64,000 nucleotides of DNA, taken from NCBI RefSeq assembly GCF_017815535.1, contig NZ_CP072596.1:434001-498000 (forward strand). The letters are read 5' to 3'. How positions within the stretch are numbered: position 1 is the first letter of the stretch; each line of letters starts with the position of its first letter. Source of the DNA: Tessaracoccus sp. MC1865 (GTDB taxonomy: Bacteria; Actinomycetota; Actinomycetes; Propionibacteriales; Propionibacteriaceae). The position numbers and the translations under genes are program-made. Shown here in pieces: positions 60,051-64,000 of this stretch. The notes beneath the pieces are model-generated. The model saw nothing but the letters and a program-made list of their open reading frames with translations. It did no database searches and was not told the origin of the DNA.

Positions 60051-61932
60051 GCGCGGCGGCCGCTGGTTCGTCAGCCGCAACGACGGCACCAGCGCGCAGG
60101 ACCTCTGGTACACCGCGCCCACGCTCGAGGAGCTGGTCGACGGGGGAGAGGTCGTCCTGGACCCCAACACGTGGAGCGACGACGGCACGTCCTCGCTGTC
60201 CACCTTCACCGTCGCCCGCGACGGCTCGCTGATGGCCTACGCCCGCAGCGACGGCGGCTCGGACTGGCAGCACATCCGCACCCGCGACCTCCGCACCGGC
60301 GAGGACCTCGACGGCGAGGTCACCGCGAAGTTCTCCAGCCCCGCGTGGCTGCCGGACAACAGCTCGTTCCTGTACACCACGTTCGACGAGGCCGACGACG
60401 CCCGCGGCACCGCGACGGCCGGCCTCGGGGTGGCCCGCCTCATGATCCACCGCCCCGGCGGCGACGACGAGCTGCTGTTGACCTTCCCCGACGAGCCGCA
60501 CACCATGGCCAGCGGCGAGGTGAGCCACGACGACAACTGGCTCGTCGTGAGCATCTTCCGCGGCACCGAGAACGTCAACCGCCTGTGGGTCTACCCGATC
60601 ACCACGGCGGACGGTCGCTCCACCCTCGGCGAACCCGTCAAGCTCCTCGACACCGCCGACGCCGAGTACACCCTCATCCGCACCGACGGTGGCCACATCT
60701 ACGTTCACACCGACCTCGACGCCCCGCTGGGCCGGGTCATCCGCCTGAACGTGGCCGGCGGTGAACTGACCGGGGTCGTCCCGGAATCCGACGCGACGCT
60801 CGCCGCCGTCGAAGCCGCGGGGGAGGGCCTGCTCCTGGCCTACCTCGACGACGCCCAGCACCGCGTCGAGTACCGCAACCTCGACGGCTCAGATCCGCGC
60901 CCCGTCGACCTCCCAGCCGGCGCCCTGGTGGCCCTCGACTCCTCCCCGCTGCGCGACGAGGCCTTCGTGGGCCTCAGCACCATCGCCGCCCCCACCGCGT
61001 CCTTCCACGTCCCGCTGCCGGTGACCGAGGCTGCCCCTGCGACGGAGGAGCCGGGCAGGCCGAAGGGCCCCCGCACCCTCCCCGCCGAGCCCGTCACCCT
61101 CTCGGCGGCCTCCGAACCGTTCGCGCCGTCCTTCACCATGGAGCGACACCGCGCGCCCAGCGCAGACGGCACCCCCGTCCCGTACTTCCTCATCACCCCC
61201 GACGACGACCACTCAGGCCCCCGCCCCACGCTCCTCTACGGCTACGGCGGCTTCAAGATCCCCGTCCTCGCCGACTACCGCCCCGGCTGGTCCGCGTGGC
61301 TGGCGGCCGGGGGAGCGCTCGCGCTCGCCAACCTCCGCGGCGGCGGCGAGTTCGGCACCCGCTGGTACGATGACGGCCGCGTAGCCAACAAGCAGCGCGT
61401 GTTCGACGACTTCATCGGGGTGGCCGAACACCTCATCTCCACGGGCGTCACCACCTCGAAGCAGCTGGCGATCTACGGCCGCTCCAACGGCGGCCTCCTC
61501 GTCGGCGCCGCGCTCACGCAGCGCCCGGACCTGTTCGCCGCGGCGCTGCCCACCGTCGGCGTGCTGGACGTGCTGAGGTTCCACAAGTTCACGATCGGCT
61601 CGGCGTGGATCAGTGACTTCGGCGACCCCGACACCCCCGAGGGCTTCGATGCGGCCTTCGCCTACTCGCCGCTGCACCGCATCCAGGAGGGCACCCAGTA
61701 CCCGCCGACGATGATCCTCACCGCTGACCACGACGACCGGGTGGTGCCGCTGCACAGCTTCAAGTTCGCGGCGGCCCTGCAGGCCGTGTCGCCCGCCGAG
61801 GCGTGGCTCCGGGTGGAGACCTCAGCCGGTCACGGTGCGGGGAAGTCGTTGCAGATGGTCGCCAGTGAGTGGGCGGACCTTCTCGCCTTCCCCGCCCACC
61901 ACACCGGCCTCGAACCTGCGCACAATAGGTGA
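59821..61932 (+). CDS. prolyl oligopeptidase-family serine peptidase (S9)
   Basis: A 703-residue cytoplasmic peptidase that cuts short proline-containing peptides. An N-terminal beta-propeller (DPYRWLEDADNPEVQEWVAAQ to about 420) covers a C-terminal alpha/beta-hydrolase. The triad is visible as Ser in IYGRSNGGLLVGA, Asp in TADHDDRVVPLHSFKF, and His in SAGHGAGKS. ATG at 59821 lies a few bases after TAGGCT, suggesting a leaderless transcript. A truncated 5' copy lies 4.3 kb upstream. Confidence 0.93.
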   Translation: MTYPHTRRDDTVDNLHGTAVPDPYRWLEDADNPEVQEWVAAQRDFTEAQLQHLPARGWFTELMGRIVAQPRAGVPLKRGGRWFVSRNDGTSAQDLWYTAPTLEELVDGGEVVLDPNTWSDDGTSSLSTFTVARDGSLMAYARSDGGSDWQHIRTRDLRTGEDLDGEVTAKFSSPAWLPDNSSFLYTTFDEADDARGTATAGLGVARLMIHRPGGDDELLLTFPDEPHTMASGEVSHDDNWLVVSIFRGTENVNRLWVYPITTADGRSTLGEPVKLLDTADAEYTLIRTDGGHIYVHTDLDAPLGRVIRLNVAGGELTGVVPESDATLAAVEAAGEGLLLAYLDDAQHRVEYRNLDGSDPRPVDLPAGALVALDSSPLRDEAFVGLSTIAAPTASFHVPLPVTEAAPATEEPGRPKGPRTLPAEPVTLSAASEPFAPSFTMERHRAPSADGTPVPYFLITPDDDHSGPRPTLLYGYGGFKIPVLADYRPGWSAWLAAGGALALANLRGGGEFGTRWYDDGRVANKQRVFDDFIGVAEHLISTGVTTSKQLAIYGRSNGGLLVGAALTQRPDLFAAALPTVGVLDVLRFHKFTIGSAWISDFGDPDTPEGFDAAFAYSPLHRIQEGTQYPPTMILTADHDDRVVPLHSFKFAAALQAVSPAEAWLRVETSAGHGAGKSLQMVASEWADLLAFPAHHTGLEPAHNR

Positions 61933-62071
61933 TTCACTACGCTTTTTGTTCTGCGGCGTGAGTCGCGTGCACTCTGCCTACGATGCAGTCATCGAGGCTT
62001 CAGTAGGCGCGGGGAGCTGAGGCTAGTCCGTTGCTGCACGAGTTCTCGGGATACTAGCTACGCTAACCCGC

Positions 62072-62881
62072 ATGGCGACCGCGACGGGTCTCGAGGTGCG
62101 TGTTCACGAAGGGCGTGAACGCGCGGAGGCGAAGCGTGTCACCAATACGGTCGACCAGGTCCTTGCGTCCCTGCATGAGATCGACCAGATGTACCTGCTC
62201 CGGGCCGTTCGGCCGACGTGGGTTATGGCTGACATGGATCGGGTGGATCAGGTCCTGGTGATAAGGCTTGAGGCCCGCCACCAGCGGCGTCGAGAGATGG
62301 CCGATTTGCTGGTGCCAGCCGAGGCGCTGGTAGCTGGGGCGCGGGTTCTTCGGGAGCTACCCGAGGTGCCGCCTCTATTTGCGCCGAGGACAGTGCAGAG
62401 GCTCGGTGGTTTGGCCGAACCTAAAGACGGCGTCCAGCACGTGACGCTGGCAACATACAACGGCTCGGCCAATCGGCCCGTCGCGCTCGATGAGGCAGTG
62501 AGAGCCAACGCAGCCGCGGCTGTGAGGCCCTTCGAGGTGGCCCACGGAACTGTGACCGGGTACCTGACGACTTTGTCTGACGCCAAGCAGAAGGGTGCCG
62601 TAAAGGTGGGCGTCAAGACCTCCACTAACCTCGTCGTGAAAGGCCTCGTCCCTGAGCAGTTGGCGGATCGTCTCCGATCGCTGTGGCGGCATCGCGTCTC
62701 GGTTCTCGGCCGGATTCGCCGGAACGCTCAAGGACAACCCCTCCTTATTGACGTGGAACACCTCGAGCAGATGCCCGAAGACAACTCCCTTCGTCCCTCG
62801 ACGGACGAGCTGCTCGGTATCGGTGCCGAGTGGTTCACAGACATGACGGTTGACCAGTTCCTGGAGCAGATTCGTGAGTGA
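62072..62881 (+). CDS. unknown protein coupled to a PIN-domain gene
   Basis: The 269-residue soluble protein has a helical N-terminal half. The C-terminal half (FEVAHGTVTGYLTTLSDAKQ, KVGVKTSTNLVVKGLVPEQL, HRVSVLGRIRRNAQGQPLLIDVEHLEQMP) has a strand pattern like an OB-type fold. No family is recognised. The stop overlaps the start of the PIN gene by 8 bases, the arrangement of a toxin-antitoxin or defence pair with an unusually large first partner. A TACGCT box precedes the ATG. Base composition is less GC-rich than the core genes. Confidence 0.7.
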   Translation: MATATGLEVRVHEGRERAEAKRVTNTVDQVLASLHEIDQMYLLRAVRPTWVMADMDRVDQVLVIRLEARHQRRREMADLLVPAEALVAGARVLRELPEVPPLFAPRTVQRLGGLAEPKDGVQHVTLATYNGSANRPVALDEAVRANAAAAVRPFEVAHGTVTGYLTTLSDAKQKGAVKVGVKTSTNLVVKGLVPEQLADRLRSLWRHRVSVLGRIRRNAQGQPLLIDVEHLEQMPEDNSLRPSTDELLGIGAEWFTDMTVDQFLEQIRE

Positions 62882-63434
62882 ACGCGTGCGCATCTATGTC
62901 GACTCGAACATCTACTGTGATTTGCTCGGCAAGAACAAGGAGCGCGACAAGGACAGTGGCCAGCATCGCTGGATTATTGCGAAGAAGGTCTTCGATGCGG
63001 TGAACGATGATCGGATCATTCTCTGCGCTTCCTCACTCATCGAGGCTGAGGTCTTGTGCCTTGGTGACGTGAGGAACAAGCATCACAATCTGGAGAGGGT
63101 TCGCGAGTGGTTCCGCGCTCCGGCGACAGAGTGGACAGAGGTCGACCGCTTCTTGGCGAGAGAGGCTGGCCGGCTCGCCAAGGAGTGGAAGCCGTATATG
63201 GCGAACCCCGACGGCAAGCTCGGCGGAGCGGATGCCACGCATCTTGCCGCCGCCATTCGTCTCAAATGCGACTTCCTAATGACGCACGACGAGGCCTTCC
63301 CTCTTGGCCACGACGTCGAAGGCGTCCGTGTCATGCGTCCAGACGTCGTCTGGCCCGAGCATCTCATGGATGAGGGGATCTCTGGGGCCGAGACGATGAG
63401 CCGCCAGCGTGTGCGTCAGCGGGAGGCAGGTTGA
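62874..63434 (+). CDS. PIN-domain ribonuclease-like protein (VapC-like)
   Basis: A 186-residue PIN domain with the acidic active-site residues in place: RIYVDSNIYCDLL (Asp), SSLIEAEVL (Glu), LGGADATHLAAAI (Asp), and FLMTHDEAF (Asp). Such proteins cut RNA, usually as toxins. GTG at 62874 overlaps the upstream gene, so the pair is cotranslated. The protein is longer than a standard VapC (about 130 residues), mainly at the C-terminus. Confidence 0.85.
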   Translation: MSERVRIYVDSNIYCDLLGKNKERDKDSGQHRWIIAKKVFDAVNDDRIILCASSLIEAEVLCLGDVRNKHHNLERVREWFRAPATEWTEVDRFLAREAGRLAKEWKPYMANPDGKLGGADATHLAAAIRLKCDFLMTHDEAFPLGHDVEGVRVMRPDVVWPEHLMDEGISGAETMSRQRVRQREAG

Positions 63435-63476
63435 GCCTCCGATTCAACCGTTAGCGGTATCAAACGCACAAGAACC

Positions 63477-63500
63477 CCGCCCACCTCGAGAGGTGGGCGG
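63477..63500 (+). terminator. terminator hairpin after the PIN gene
   Basis: CCGCCCACCT and AGGTGGGCGG form a perfect 10-bp stem with loop CGAG, followed by TGTT. Confidence 0.75.
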
Positions 63501-63933
63501 TGTTCGCTGTTGCTCGCGCAGGGGGCGGATAGTTACAGGTTTAGCCGCGCGGGGGGATTACTGCGCTGCACTCTGTGAGCAGGACTCCGTACGGGGTGTG
63601 CAGCCCCCTGCCGGCGCTGCATTTCTGGAGGAGGGTTGGCTGCTCGGGACGCCTCGGCCGCAAACACGCCCACAGCCACCATCAGGAGAGCCCCTAGCTG
63701 GACCGCATTTGCTGCTAATCGGCCCCCTGCCTTGTGCCCATCTGTTTGTGTGATATATCAGGTGGTCACGGGAACCGGCGCCTATCCAAACGGTAGTTCG
63801 GTGGTGTCGTGGATCTCTTTCCGATCGTGGGCGCAGCGGCGTGATGTCGATCAACTGCATCCGTAGTACTGCGCCTAATCGTCGATTGCTACCGTCGCGA
63901 GGAGGTGCCGGCCGCGAGTGCCCGCCGGGGTGG
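63501..63933. other. intergenic stretch without a supportable gene
   Basis: Short frames exist on both strands, but none has a ribosome site, a recognisable motif or actinobacterial codon bias. It may be decayed accessory DNA. Confidence 0.4.
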
Positions 63934-64000
63934 TCACAGGAGCGGGGCGGCAGTCTCATCAGGGTCGAAGAAGTCCACCTCAATGTTGAAGGCGACGCTG
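63934..64000 (-). CDS. C-terminal tip of a minus-strand gene (truncated by window edge)
   Basis: Reading the minus strand from the window edge gives SVAFNIEVDFFDPDETAAPL and one more Leu, then TGA at 63936-63934. Codon choice and the acidic strand-like sequence suggest a real protein end. Too short to identify. Confidence 0.45.
   Translation of the reverse strand, partial: SVAFNIEVDFFDPDETAAPLL

Noticed and set aside
63501..63933. Overlapping short frames on both strands near the window end
   Set aside because: No start signals, codon bias or recognisable motifs; called intergenic.

Overview
The window is high-GC bacterial DNA with a typical actinobacterial gene set: SigE-family ECF sigma factors, DUF1707 proteins, a class E sortase, a DesA3-like desaturase with its reductase, and many GTG starts preceded by TAnnnT -10 boxes. 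The gene complement suggests a Propionibacteriaceae-like actinomycete such as a Tessaracoccus relative; this is inference, as no rRNA gene is present. No tRNA, CRISPR array, complete IS element or phage genes were seen.

Region by region. 1-22 kb is mostly chromosomal housekeeping: the clpB 3' end, pdxH, a MATE exporter, a PQQ-type sugar dehydrogenase lipoprotein, a reductase/desaturase pair, a sortase-like gene overlapping pyrE, lemA, yceI, two CNNM/CBS membrane proteins, a TrmH-type methyltransferase and class II fructose-bisphosphate aldolase. 22-28.5 kb holds two large secreted subtilases on the minus strand. They end in the same four-cysteine domain that also begins the small secreted protein at 0.8-1.8 kb. 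28.7-37.4 kb is a fucose-type operon: a three-gene ABC importer, L-fucose isomerase, a FGGY kinase, a LacI regulator and a FucU/RbsD mutarotase. 37.4-43.4 kb is mixed: two putative protease-inhibitor-like proteins, a GyrI-like protein, a membrane molybdopterin oxidoreductase, a NERD nuclease-like protein, a VOC protein, and an intact YefM/RelE-type toxin-antitoxin pair abutting the remains of a second one.

43.6-54.7 kb is the most unusual part. Three SigE-family sigma genes are each followed directly by a single-pass membrane protein with a short basic cytoplasmic tail of the same design but a different outside domain. The first has a duplicated paired-cysteine ectodomain, the second a single copy of it, and the third a serpin, followed by two more serpin genes that encode lipoproteins. 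The sigma genes share a promoter-like motif, and 74-bp-period palindromic repeats lie upstream of two of them. The proposed reading is a family of envelope-sensing sigma/anti-sigma pairs, one of which uses a serpin as a protease sensor.

54.8-61.9 kb carries a MerR regulator with a small membrane protein, then an island of about 4 kb inserted at the start of a prolyl-oligopeptidase gene. The island leaves a direct repeat of about 248 bp, carrying the gene's 5' end, at both edges. It encodes a DNA N6-methylase/specificity-like/HEPN-like fusion and an EcsC-family protein. 62-63.4 kb holds an unknown protein translationally coupled to a PIN-domain protein, and the window ends in the 3' tip of a minus-strand gene.
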